Source of the DNA: Umbelopsis ramanniana AG
Taxonomy: Eukaryota; Mucoromycota; Umbelopsidomycetes; Umbelopsidales; Umbelopsidaceae
Assembly: GCF_025399195.1 (NCBI RefSeq)
Contig: NW_026252103.1
Coordinates: 291,540-355,539 of the forward strand
Direction: 5' to 3'
DNA length: 64,000 nucleotides
Made by a program: the position numbers and the translations under genes. The notes below the pieces were generated by a model. It did no database searches. It saw nothing but the letters and a program-made list of their open reading frames with translations, and had not been told where the DNA came from. Of the stretch, positions 51,078-61,643 are shown piece by piece; position 1 is the first letter of the stretch; the number at the start of each line of letters is the position of its first letter.

Positions 51078-53217
51078 ATGATAGCACAAACGACAGATCA
51101 GGGAACATACGCATCTGAAAGTCTGGCCAATACTGTGGATAGTAATGCCTCTGACGCTGGAAGTACAGGTAAGATCATATCGCCTTCTCCCAAATACAAA
51201 AAGTGAGTCACCTGGGACCATTGCAATCTAAGTAATATAAAGACGATAAAACAGCATGCGATGAAAACATGGACTCCAGAGGAATGCCTGCTGGGTGTGT
51301 TTTTGTTGCCAGGTAAGTCGACTTATGTCATGCATACATTCGTTGCCCCAGACAAACCTCTTATTTATCATTTATTTTAGTCTGTCCAAGCTACTGAAGG
51401 ACTCAGAACTCAGCACATCTGTATTGCAGCATTTCTCTCAATGGGGTTTAGTTCTCAATGTGAAGGTATTTAGAGACTGGATGCAGAGACCTTACGGCTT
51501 TGTTCAGTTTGCGGTAAGTTCAGTAAAGTTCATCAGGGGTCGCTCATCGAGTCACCATCTAAATCTTTTTGATCAGAGTCAAGAAGATGCCCAAAAAGCT
51601 CTCAAAGAAGCGTCAGGAACTTTGTTGAACGGCAGATACATCCGTTGCGAACCCGCACGCGTAAACAGAACTATATATCTTGGACAAATGCCTGAAAACA
51701 CCAGTAAAACGGTAAATAAATAATCACATCAATCACAAAAGATTTCACAACAGACAAAGCATTATCATTTATATAGATGGGTGTGCCTTATTATTCATTT
51801 GCTCTTCCATCAACATACAGGAAATACAACAGCTAGCTGAAAGCTTCGGCTGCATTGAAGACGTAACCATTATCAAGACCACCGCTACGCATTCCACAAC
51901 TGTGGGGGCTTTCATCCGATATCAATATAGAGATGATGCTATCAAAGCTTATCTGGTACATAATATATTAATAACTTTTCTTTATTTTTACGTTTGCATA
52001 AGGTAAATGAGGGTTTACTGTACTTTGTATTTTTCTCTAGGTACTACATCATGATCCTCCATTCCAAGCTATGACAGTCGAGTGGGCAACTAACCTGAAC
52101 CAGTCAAGCAAAAAGATGAACAATTTGATGGAAGTCGCCTCATCTTCCACATTGGTCATCAAAAACTTGCCTCCAGGCATCAATCAGGATGACCTGCGCA
52201 ACTACCTTATGTCGAGCGGGAATATCTCATCTGTTGTGTTAGTCGGGAAAACTCCAGTGAGGAAAAGAACAGCAGCAAATAACAATGATCCACGTTGTGC
52301 CTTTGTCCGGTATGCGAGTTATGAGGATGCTAAAAAAGCGCAAGAAATTGAGGTAATTCGGTTTATTTGAAATGGGCTGTTCGGCCATCATCATTCATCC
52401 AATAATACCTTCCAGAACGGCAAAGTATGGAATGGATATAAGATAAAGGCGTTCTTCAAGGATTGCGAGAGTCTGCGGAACGATAGCGTTAAATTTGACA
52501 AGTTTAAAAAACCTTACCCCCCTGGTCAATGTGTTTCGTCTTCGATGGCTAAACTGAATATGGCTCGCTCGCAGAAAACTCCCGACCAAATAGTAAACAA
52601 GACATACTCGCTCAATTCGTCCCTGGTTCCATCTTCATCTACTTACCCAAGACCACAGAAGCGTGACTACAAGGTAAATGAGATCGAATGTATTAGTGCT
52701 TTAACCTGTATTGAACTTGTCAAAATCTAATGGGTTTAGTTTTCATAGCCTAAAGGTAGCTTAGCCAATAGTATATCCCAGCTGGTGAGTTAAATTATGC
52801 GGTGTGTTTACATTTGCCGATATTTACAATTTCTCTATTTTAGTGTCAGTATCCAGCAGAGCTGCAAGTTAGGTCTGTCATACAACCATGTGCAGATGGA
52901 TATCAAGGTAAGTCTCGCTACAGCCAAGCCAGCCAGTCATTTTTCACATGTAGCCTAATCTTTCATTAGTCCCTTGTAGCTTGATGACGTACATTTCATC
53001 ACATTATAACTCTCCTGACCACTCTGGATTATACTACTCCCTACCCATGTACCAGTACTGCCTTGATTATGGACTAGGTTTTTACTATGCAAATGGATAC
53101 GGATACCCAGGCGCCTGCTATCCTGTAACACCACCGACCCCATTTACAAGCATGCCATTAAGCTCCGCGGGCAGGAAAACTTCGTCCAGGCAGAACAGCG
53201 ACTGTGATCGAAATTAA
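51078..53217 (+). CDS. RNA-binding protein with three RRM-type domains
   Basis: Ten exons (51078-51168, 51255-51312, 51381-51513, 51577-51711, 51821-51955, 52041-52352, 52443-52673, 52748-52783, 52844-52907, 52970-53217) give 480 aa. Three RRM folds are seen: RRM1 with GCVFVASLSK and PYGFVQFA, RRM2 with RTIYLGQMPE and VGAFIRYQ, and RRM3 with TLVIKNLPPG and CAFVRYASYEDA. The C-terminus is Tyr/Pro/Gly-rich (YYSLPMYQYCLDYG...YANGYGYPG), typical of a low-complexity RNA-granule tail. The layout is like fungal Rim4/Mrd-type meiotic or post-transcriptional regulators, but no single ortholog can be named. There is a problem at the start of exon 7: the natural acceptor at 52416 adds the RRM-like NGKVWNGY but then runs into a stop, whereas the acceptor at 52442 keeps frame and loses it (see findings). 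Confidence 0.75.
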
Positions 53218-53594
53218 AAAAAAAAAAAATGGGTTAAAACCAAAGTCCGCATATGGCTCTCACGTGAGTTGTAATGTTTGACTTTGACGTAGCAGACATA
53301 GCAAAATATGGTTGTATTCATGGAGCCATTAAAAAACAATCGAAAGCTTCAGTTGCAAAGAAATAAAGCATTATTCAAGCATTGTAAGTAAGGAGTAGGA
53401 AGAACAAGGAGGCTCAATCTCAAGTGATATCAGAAAGCGGATAACGAAATGCCTTGATTGGTGTCTTCTGCACAGCTGATCATTTTTTTTTTTATTTAAT
53501 GTGAAGCGTATACCCCACATTATTTCTTCTTTCTTCCTTACTTTTCACTTCTCTGAAACTCCTTTATTTTCTTTTTATTGAGCAGTTTGGAATA
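53218..53594. other. Intergenic, RRM gene to PAS-like gene
   Basis: A-rich at 53217-53229 directly after the stop, then a T-run at about 53485-53495 and a T/C-rich stretch at 53520-53580 before the next start. No coding exon seen. Confidence 0.45.
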
Positions 53595-54593
53595 ATGTTA
53601 TTGCCTGAACACGGTGGGCATTCTCTCGAAAAATGTCCTATCCGATGTCGGTACTTGATGTTGGTCAACACACTGGATATGACGGTTTTAATCACTGGCG
53701 AACATCCATCATGGCTAAATGCCAAATACGATTCTTTACCTCTTCAACTCAAAGACATACTCATACCTACCGAATCACCACACCATTACATGACGGTAGA
53801 AAGTAATCGACTGTTGTATATCTGCAGCCACCCAGTCTCGTCTCCACATCACATGTTACTTATGGCCAGCGACGTGACCGACCTTAATGCGGGGAACCAC
53901 CTCTGTTTACGGGTTACAGAGTATGGAGTCATTGAGGCCTATTCATTGGAGCAAGGCGGCCTCTCTCAGGATGTGGCCATGGATGACATTTTATTAAATC
54001 GACCGATCATGTCGCTTGTTCACGAAGACGATATTGGATTATTGTGTAACGCACTTCGCAACCTGTCTGACTGTCGAGTTCGTTGGCAAGTGAATCCAAG
54101 TACTTCGTACTGGGATGAAGAGCATGTTAATATTTATTATGCTTGGGCAAACATCTATGTCCAGCAACATGAAGACTGGTTCATGTGCGTTATCCAATTG
54201 CCAAATCCTTCCATGGAATGGTCCATACTCAACCTAGCTATTCATCCAACCGCCTCTGGACTACTACATATGGCACAGATGAGATTGATCAACAGTAACC
54301 TTTATCATGCGATGGGATTGACAATCAGGGCGTTTTCCAAATTCAGCACCTTGGCCATCTTATCTCTGACGAAAGAAAACCACTTGCTACAAAAATATAC
54401 CAACACCCTGAAGTCATCTTTGCGCCATCAGGAAAAACGACCGCCCGTTCGATACGTACTGTCTGTTTTAGCGCATCTCAACATACTCAGCTCTCCTTCC
54501 CAACCTAGAGAATTCGTAGAGGATGCTTTGGATGTGCTCACCAATATGATGATCCTCTCTGAATCAGATCCCACGCCACAATCTATTGTTTAG
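53595..54593 (+). CDS. Intronless protein with PAS-like fold, function unknown
   Basis: A single open frame of 332 codons from ATG 53595. Two segments have the alternation of PAS domains: residues about 10-100 (MLVNTLDMTVLITGEHPSWL, LLYICSHPVSS) and about 105-205 (IMSLVHEDDIGLLCNALRNL, WANIYVQQHEDWFMCVIQ), where VHEDD and the following helix resemble the F..HPDD segment before the last strands. The second half is helical with no recognised motif. A zinc finger or DNA-binding domain is absent, so it is not a full WC-1/WC-2 homologue. It is the only confidently coding gene in the window without an intron. Possible roles include sensing or protein interaction; none is shown. Confidence 0.6.
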   Translation: MLLPEHGGHSLEKCPIRCRYLMLVNTLDMTVLITGEHPSWLNAKYDSLPLQLKDILIPTESPHHYMTVESNRLLYICSHPVSSPHHMLLMASDVTDLNAGNHLCLRVTEYGVIEAYSLEQGGLSQDVAMDDILLNRPIMSLVHEDDIGLLCNALRNLSDCRVRWQVNPSTSYWDEEHVNIYYAWANIYVQQHEDWFMCVIQLPNPSMEWSILNLAIHPTASGLLHMAQMRLINSNLYHAMGLTIRAFSKFSTLAILSLTKENHLLQKYTNTLKSSLRHQEKRPPVRYVLSVLAHLNILSSPSQPREFVEDALDVLTNMMILSESDPTPQSIV

Positions 54594-55317
54594 ACGCCCT
54601 TTTGATAAGAGCGGTAAATTATTTGCGTTCTCTCACTTGAAAATCAAAATTGTATATAATGTAAAGAATGAATTGGTACGTGCTATTTGAGCTGCACTTT
54701 TGTTGGTTTAAGATATAATATAAATAAAAGAATTTCTGTGGTTCTCTACCTTCTATAAGCTCTAAGCATTGTTACAAGTCTTTGGGAGGATTTTGCATCG
54801 TTATTTATGAGGTTTTGGTGGTTAATTATCCGGTTTCCAAAGTCGTTCGGGACCTGGGTCAATTGTAGGCGGTATGCTTATGATACCAATCAAGTCGAGC
54901 AATAACTCCTCTATCGTATTTCTTCCATGATCTTACTCTGGCCGTGCAATTAGGTCGTGCAGAAAAGTGTTATAATACGATTTCATTGGCCATTAACACA
55001 CATTGCTCTTATAGGCTCTCCCAGCGGCTACAACGGTGTCATCCATGTAAGCAAATGTTAAAATTTTGCTTGAAGGTAAAATCATTCGTTATTTTATGCG
55101 AGAAACTTTCGAAATAATAGTGTAAATTTATATATTCCACTGAGTTGGGAGATGTTATGGGCAATTGTATGAGATATGTTCTATAATGGAATTGTGGTGA
55201 TTTAGACATGACGAATGTGACGGCTTATGAGATGTCTTGTAGAGAATCTTGGACATTTTTAAATCTTGTTTCCACGCTGGAGATGGCAGGCAAGTAAGCT
55301 TACGGCTGTTTTACAAC
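54594..55317. other. Convergent intergenic region, PAS-like gene to COQ9
   Basis: About 720 bp between facing stop codons. ATATAATATAAATAAAAG near 54712-54728 is a likely polyadenylation region for the left gene. Nothing recognised between 54800 and 55300. Confidence 0.45.
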
Positions 55318-56450
55318 CTATTCCAGTCGTTTCCTATTACTTACCGATGCGACCATTCCTACAAAGCTACGTGCACCAAAATCAAGCATCGTTCCGAGCT
55401 ATATCACAACGAATTTTGTAAGTGTCACGCATAAATGCATCCGCCTACGTGGTAGCTTTCCCTTACCTGCTTCATACCGGAACCAACAAATTCAGCTTGC
55501 TCAAGTCTACGTTGGAGAAAGCCCAAAGTATCTACTGAGTTGGGAGAAACGTCCTGGGTCATATAAAGTTCTGTGGATGTGTACACAGCCGCCAAAGAAG
55601 CTCGCTTTGTGTACCAGTTCATCTAAGTGAGGACGTTCAGCATGGCCATTTTCTCTTCGATTTACCACCATACAGAATTTTTTTTCTTACGTCTGGGCTC
55701 TTATCACCAGCATAGAACCAAATGTCATCCACCAACTTGCCAAGCTGGGTAAATGACATGACAGAGTTGGTGGGATGGGCCATGACAGCTAGCGCTTCGG
55801 GCCAGCGTTTGATGTAGGGACGTGTCATTTCAAGACGTGTGATGACCGCCAAACGAACGATATCGGTTGCACTGAGACTGGTGAAAGGATAATATGAGCC
55901 AAAGGGTACTAATGCATGTACGTCGCCTCTTCGTAATCGCGCCATACGCAGAAACTACTTACCTGTCAAGTTCGCCAGCTGCCTTTTTGCGCTCCATTTC
56001 GCTCTCCAACTTGAGTCGACTGTCTTCCAAAAACAGCTCAATCAAATCTGCAGGCCCATTGGGAAAGAGACCGTGTGCAATTGAAGGGTATCCCAATTTC
56101 TGTGCACCCAGTGATATGGTTTCAGTGGTCCAGCCATGGGTGGCCACAAACGGCAAAGCAGCTTCCATTAGCTTCTTTTGCGATAAGGCTCCACGGACTT
56201 GGCCAGGATGCAGACCAGGCTTAGTTCTGAATAAGAGTAAATTGCAGTGTTAGGCTATGGACATGTCAGGTCGCGGTAAAGTATTGAAACCCGTGCCGGG
56301 ACATTACGATTTCGGTGTAGTGGCCCCTGAGCTATCGCTCGTGTAGAGCCTGCGAGGCATGAGAGAGCTCCGGGATCCAGGATAAGAAACCCTCAAGACT
56401 GCGCGTGACGAAATTCTGCTGCATGCAACAAACAATTTGGATCGATTCAT
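55318..56450 (-). CDS. COQ9: Ubiquinone biosynthesis protein COQ9
   Basis: Mitochondrial lipid-binding protein of the coenzyme Q synthome that presents intermediates to Coq7. Five exons (56450-56308, 56226-55963, 55877-55691, 55622-55467, 55398-55318) give 276 aa. The N-terminus is Arg/Ser-rich without acidic residues (MNRSKLFVACSRISSRAVLR), a mitochondrial targeting signal. Next come the TetR-like helices (AALPFVATHGWTTETISLGAQ, GYPSIAHGLFPNGPADLIE) and the COQ9 signature MSFTQLGKLVDDIWFYAGD-KS.D followed by MNWYTKRASLAAVYTSTELYMTQD. The last short exon is assigned by phase and ends SNRKRLE. The start ATG was chosen because it directly begins the targeting peptide; upstream codons lack Met. 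Confidence 0.9.
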
Positions 56451-56789
56451 ATTGTTATTTTGAAGCTCAATACACAGCGTCCGGTTGAAGATCAATTCAA
56501 AGGCACAACAAATTGCACGTCACAGAAACCGCAAGGCACTCCCCATGCGAAGGGGAATTGTATTATATCAACACCCTACTAGTCTATTGATGAGATGGAT
56601 ATCTAATGAAGCAGCATGGCATTTCTAGCCAGTTCTTCAGCATATCCAATATTGATACTGAATAATTTTGAACATTGTATTGTTTGTTGGGGGGAGGAAG
56701 GACAGGCGCCTTTGGAAGGCAAGTCCGACATTTCCTTGAAAGGCAGTCCATGCGACGTGGAGGGGTTTCTTTTCAGTCTGCAGTAATCG
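56451..56789. promoter_or_regulatory. Divergent promoter COQ9 / sorting nexin
   Basis: About 340 bp between start codons, with no clear TATA box. It includes a GC-richer stretch at about 56515-56550. The right border depends on which SNX start is right; an ATG at 56750 in another frame also exists. Confidence 0.35.
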
Positions 56790-58757
56790 ATGACCACCCC
56801 ATTAAGCATCACTGTTCCAGAAGCAGCTTCAAGTGTCGACACGATCCAGTTCAAAATAGTACTCGGGGAGGAGGTAACTTTATATATGATCCTGCCTCTC
56901 GTAGTGTTACCCCAATCAATGTCGGAGGGAGAAATCCATACCACATGCTCACCTATCTCCATGTGCGCAGTCCAACAGTGAATCTAATACCCATCTTCTT
57001 ACTACAGGACAGTGCAGAATATCTACAAAAACATAATCTCTCATCTGGAGTATGCTTTCGCTCATTTCAGCAGATAGCGTGGCTTCACGAGCAACTTTTA
57101 GCCAGCTTTCCAGACCTGCTGGTACCGCCCTTCCCAGATCCTCCGCTCTCGAGCCAAATTGAAGACCAAGATATTGTAGAGCGAAAAAGAATTCAAATTG
57201 GCCGATTCTTGGAAAAGCTAGGAATGCGATCAGAGTTTAATGAATCACCATCTTTCGTTCACTTTCTGTCGCATGATATGGTAAAAATTTACAGTGCATC
57301 CGATGTAGTGAGTTTTTAGCCCCTAACTTCTTCCTATAGACCGAGACAGAGATAGGGAATCGGAACAAAAATGCTTTACTCGCTTTTCTTCGCTTTAATA
57401 AGGCGAAGCGACCAAACACTGAGTTAGCGTTCAAGCAATTTAAAACCAATGAAACGGTTCAGGATGTAAGCATCACACTATGTTACGAAATCAAATGGCG
57501 CTTTATTTAAGCAACCCCCCGCAATGATTTATTTAGAGCAATATGGACGCGCACCATCGACAGCAGGTTCATATTTTAATGCAAGAGACATTTCTCTCCA
57601 ATCTTTTGGATAACATGGAAGACACTATACGAGAAAGAGAAGGTGAGACAGTTGACTGAAAGTGACTGATAATCAGCAATTTTGTCTAAACTGTCTTTCA
57701 GCTTTGTCAAATTATATGACGCACATGGGTGATTTGGCTATCGAAGCCACTCAAAGTAAAAACATGCTGGGACCTGGCGTGAAGTATGATAATAAGGAGC
57801 GACAACGTTCATTAGACCAGAGATTGCAAATCTTTGGACTTCTAATGGATGAATTATGTTTTATCAACAACCGTCAAGAGATTTCTGACCTTGTTCATTT
57901 GGGAGATGTTATTGCTGAATACAAGAACACAACTGACCCACTGAAGGTAAGCATTGATGTCTTGCAATGGGCCGGCTTTTCATTTGGAAAGTGCTTACCA
58001 AAATCTTCGATCCCCTCTTGAAGGCGGTTGTAAATATGCGAACGGATCGTTTAGTGGAGTACGTGCAAGCTATCAAATTGAGAAATAAGAAGAGAGATAA
58101 GGCGGACAAGTTGAGAGTTAAGATGCCACAACATACCCCGGAAGTGCAAGTGGCGATGCAGGAAGAAGAAAAGGTAAATGGATAAGATATACTTTCAAAT
58201 GCCAGCATGTATGCTAATGCTCGAATCATAAGGCTAAGGAAGATGTAGAAATCCATCGAGTTTCCTATTTGAAAGCTGACAGCATTGTCAACCGGGAGAT
58301 TAGTCTGTTTGAAGAGTACATGAACACTGATTTAAGCTCGTCTATCAAGGCATATGTGGCATCAAACATTGCTCAAGAGCGAAGGAAACTGCACAGCATG
58401 GAAAAAGCATTTCAAAAGATAAAGGATGGATATGCGCGAAAGTGTTCCTTAACTGACCTGGAAGGTGACGATGAACGAGCTGAAAATGACCAGGAAGAAG
58501 AAGGAAGGCGACGAAGGATGCAGTATCGACAACAACAAGACGCTTCCACCACGCTTAGAACGTCTTCCTCTCTACCATCTTTGAACAAGGGAGGAAAGTC
58601 AAGGCGGTCAATGTACGCAGAAGACCCGATTGAAGAAGAAGACTATGGTAGCACTACAAGGACGGGATCCTTTGACGAGCGGACCAGTGTCTGGACCATG
58701 AATGTCCCTGGTCGGACAGGACGAACAACGGTTCCTTTTGAAGGACAAGCATTGTAA
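56790..58757 (+). CDS. PX-BAR sorting nexin (Snx4/41-like)
   Basis: Phosphoinositide-binding membrane-curvature protein of endosomal sorting. Seven exons (56790-56873, 57008-57280, 57340-57465, 57537-57642, 57702-57946, 58024-58173, 58233-58757) give 502 aa. The PX core is seen as SGVCFRSFQQIAWLHEQLLASFPDLLVPPFPDPP, followed by the helix RKRIQIGRFLEKLGM, then a helical BAR region (FNKAKRPNTELAFKQF, then NLLDNMEDTIRERE, then MRTDRLVEYVQAIKLRNKK and later ADSIVNREISLFEEYM). The C-terminal 90 residues are Gln/Arg/Ser-rich. The start and first intron are uncertain: the model above keeps ITVPEAASSVDTIQFKIVLGEE as the first PX strand, but a second frame (GGRNPYHMLTYLHV, 56923-56964) also looks coding. 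The acceptor at 58023 was chosen by phase. The subfamily is not resolved. Confidence 0.75.
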
Positions 58758-58956
58758 TACTCGTTTTACATTATATCCCAGCATCAACTTCTTTTAACCA
58801 ACCATCCCCAAATACAGTCAGACAATGACGCTATGAAAAAAAAAAAGATTCAATATCAGCAGCTTTTTGAGCGATAATCCGTTATTTAATTACTTTAAAA
58901 CTTTCCTCATTCTTGTCCCATCGGGTTTTTAGCGTGTGGACAGAGCACTTCGTCGC

Positions 58957-60149
58957 ATGCGGCCTCACTTGCGACGTTCTCTCTTACGGCCCACGCCGTT
59001 GAAGGTCATTGGTGTTACCGGTTTCCTAGGAGGCATTAGTTACCTTCATGTCGCCAGAAAGCAATCCCGTGTGCAGCCAGCAACCATTAACGAAACTGGC
59101 GACCCTCTCATTGGACCTGGAATGGATCATCTGAAAGCACATAAAGAACCATTATTTAATCTTGACCGGATACCAAAGTTTGTCGCTTCACGATTTAACG
59201 CTGATTCTCCTCCAAATGGCATTTTATGGAATTTGGGAAGTACTGTTGTGGTTGGCTCGGTCGGTATCACCAGTAAACTCTTCCTCAAGGCCTTTGCTCC
59301 CACCAAGGTTTTCAACAAGGAACCGTTCCAGGAGCTTTTGGATGATCAGACAAGAGACCGACCCATCATCACAGGTAAGGGTGGATGAAATGGGCGGTAA
59401 TCGTTCTGAAGCGCACGGACACACAGTGACTAAACGCTATACTTCATATTTTTAGTTGCCAACCACGCTTCCGTAATTGATGATCCTATATTATGGGGAA
59501 TTCTGCCTGTTCGAACTTTATGTAATATTGAGAAAATGCGATGGGTCCTTGGGGCAGCAGAGATCTGTTTTACAAATCCGTGAGTGTCGATCGAATATCT
59601 ATGAGACATCAACCCTTTCTAAATTGCTGTCTTTCCCTTTCCAGTATCACATCCCTCTTTTTCGGAATGGGGCAAGTTATACCTACGGTTAGAGGCTATG
59701 GTATCTACCAACCAGCCGTGGATTTTGCAATTCATAAAGCCAACCAGAACAAATGGCTACACGTTTTCCCTGAAGCAAGAGTCAATCAAGAGGAATCCCT
59801 CATCCGATTCAAATGGGGAGTTGGTCGTATGGTCATGGAAGCGGAAAGATGCCCCATTGTTGTTCCCATGTGGCATACAGGTCTGTCAGAAATCAGACCA
59901 TTGCAAGGGCCACCCATTCGACTCTTCAAACCTATCACCATCGCGTTTGGTGACCCAATTGATTTTCAAGATACCTTAGACCAGTGGAAATCGGGCAGAA
60001 TCGATGAAGAGACCGCCAGGATACAAATTACAGATAGAATATTTAAAACCTTGGGCGAGCTCAGAGAAAAGACGGAACGAATGATGGAAGATGTTCAACG
60101 TGGTGTCAAGGACGGCGAAGGTGAATTGGAACATACAAGTAACCCATAG
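58957..60149 (+). CDS. TAZ1: Tafazzin, cardiolipin-remodelling acyltransferase
   Basis: Mitochondrial phospholipid-lysophospholipid transacylase that matures cardiolipin. Three exons (58957-59374, 59456-59579, 59645-60149) give 348 aa. The N-terminus is Arg-rich (MRPHLRRSLLRP) with a short hydrophobic segment (GVTGFLGGISYLHV). Acyltransferase motifs seen: NHASVIDD (the HX4D catalytic pair, split by intron 1), GQVIPTVRG, and HVFPEARVNQ followed by FKWGVGRMVMEA, and VPMWHTGLSEI. Compared with the usual FPEG motif of the family, the Gly is Ala here. The reading frame continues upstream without ATG to 58936, where GTG stands; the first Met in frame is used. Nothing is missing from the catalytic domain. 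The C-terminal 60 residues are charged and helical. Confidence 0.88.
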
Positions 60150-60303
60150 ACTCCCCCCCCCCAATCCCAGTGTACATGTATGCGTCTCTCAAGAGTAGTG
60201 TAAAATAGCGATGTTTCTCTCTTTTTTAATGAAAGTCTATAATGGCAAATTTTGGTAGAAGGAGAAGCAAAAAGAAGAGTATTGTACAATGAAGGTATGG
60301 TTT

Positions 60304-60661
60304 TTAGGCTGAAGGTGTCTTGGTAGCTGATTGCGATTCACCAGTACTTCGAATGATCTCGGCCACGCTGAAGTGCTTGTTTTTGCTGAGAGGTCTGCAA
60401 GCTTCGATTCTGACAATGTCGCCCAAGGTGCATTTGGCATTCTCGTCGTGTACGAGGTAGTTTTTGTGTGAGCGAATAGTCTGTCATGGGGAATGGCAAG
60501 TGATTAGTTTAGACAGGGTCCAAAGGTATTGCAGAGCGTCCACACGGCGAATCAGTATTTACCTTCATGACGATCGGGTGAAGCTTTTGTCTAACGACCT
60601 TGACCTTGACGGTCTTGGACATTGCTGTGCTGACAACCATACCAATGAAATTTTGTCGCAT
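60304..60661 (-). CDS. Mitochondrial small-subunit ribosomal protein uS17m
   Basis: Bacterial-type S17 of the mitochondrial 37S subunit, which binds 16S-type rRNA. Two exons on the minus strand (60661-60563, 60480-60304) give 91 aa. It begins [20 protein letters not shown] (family: GxVVSDKMxKTVVV), continues [25 protein letters not shown] (family KYxAHDE) and ends with [23 protein letters not shown], which is the S17 signature (VRIEECRPLSKTKxW). No cleavable presequence is obvious, as is common for this protein. The start is the first Met of the S17 core and there is no longer frame. It lies tail-to-tail with tafazzin, 154 bp apart. Confidence 0.9.
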
Positions 60662-60922
60662 GGTGGAAAGAATTATAACAGTTTGAAGTGAAGTGAAATT
60701 TGCGACAAAGTGAAAACAGTGTTGTGACTGTCATTTAATTGAATACAGTGAAGGCATGCCAATTTCGAGATTTGCTGCATAAGCGTTTACGAACTGCAAA
60801 TTTTTATTTATTCCTTTCTTGAGATAGCAAAGGGAGGTGCTTCAATGGCTTTTTCATTATTAAATTGGAGTCTCGTTTTTCTTATTGTGACCATCTGCGA
60901 AGTCGTGTGAATTGCCTTTTGT

Positions 60923-61365
60923 TCAGAACCTAAAGGACATCCGATGATAGACCTTTTTAGTAAACTGTGCTATACAGCCTGGCCCGATATCTGACTTCGG
61001 CTGCAAACAGTAATAAGTACGAAGATGAAATACTGACCTGAAGCTTATCATTAGAATGAGTTGGTTCAATAGCCATTTCTTTCCTTCTTGCGGGAGAGGG
61101 TTAACACATGTTTTCGCATTTGCTACACAACTGGACTACCTTACTAACCTCTCTTCCAAAACTTCATCGCCGAGCGTTCCCCAATTACCAGCTCCAGCAC
61201 CGTTCTTTTTCATATCACCACGAACGTTTGATACATCGCTCCTATCATTCCAATGGCATTGTTAGCTTGAATGATATGGCCTAAACAGAAGGTAAACTAC
61301 GCTTTTTACCTCTGATCATGACGGTCGTGCTTCTCGACCCATGCATTGTTATTGGTGTGGCCCAT
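60923..61365 (-). CDS. Small Stf2/Tma10-like stress protein
   Basis: Four small exons (61365-61310, 61241-61149, 61086-61038, 61000-60923) join in phase to 91 aa. The centre reads RGDMKKNGAGAGNWGTLGDEV, very like yeast Stf2 and Tma10 (KKQGSGKGNWGKPGDEI), a Gly/Asn/Trp motif also found in the HABP4/SERBP1 family of ribosome-associated mRNA-binding proteins. The N-terminus MGHTNNNAWVEKHDRHDQR matches the TNKWTEREGKAD-type start. In yeast such proteins are induced by stress and aid desiccation tolerance; the role here is inference. None of its exons reaches 35 codons, so simple ORF scanning misses it. The last two exons are less certain than the first two, and the exact C-terminus may differ. 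Confidence 0.62.
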
Positions 61366-61643
61366 GGTGGTTAACAATTTACCAAGTAGATATGGATAGG
61401 CGGATCACAAGTCAAAGATGTCTCGAAACAACATCCTTTTTATCCCCATAAAATGTCTGAAACATATCGAAATCCAGCTGAGACCTATTGAAGCCTTTTG
61501 CATTGACAGGGGAGAAATGCCAAAGTGAGGGCTTGGTTGCGACAATGTCGCATGACTTATAACAATCACCATTGGTTTGGAACGCCACATAGTTATCGAC
61601 CTAGAGATTAACTTGCATGCACTTCAATCGTTGAACTTATATT

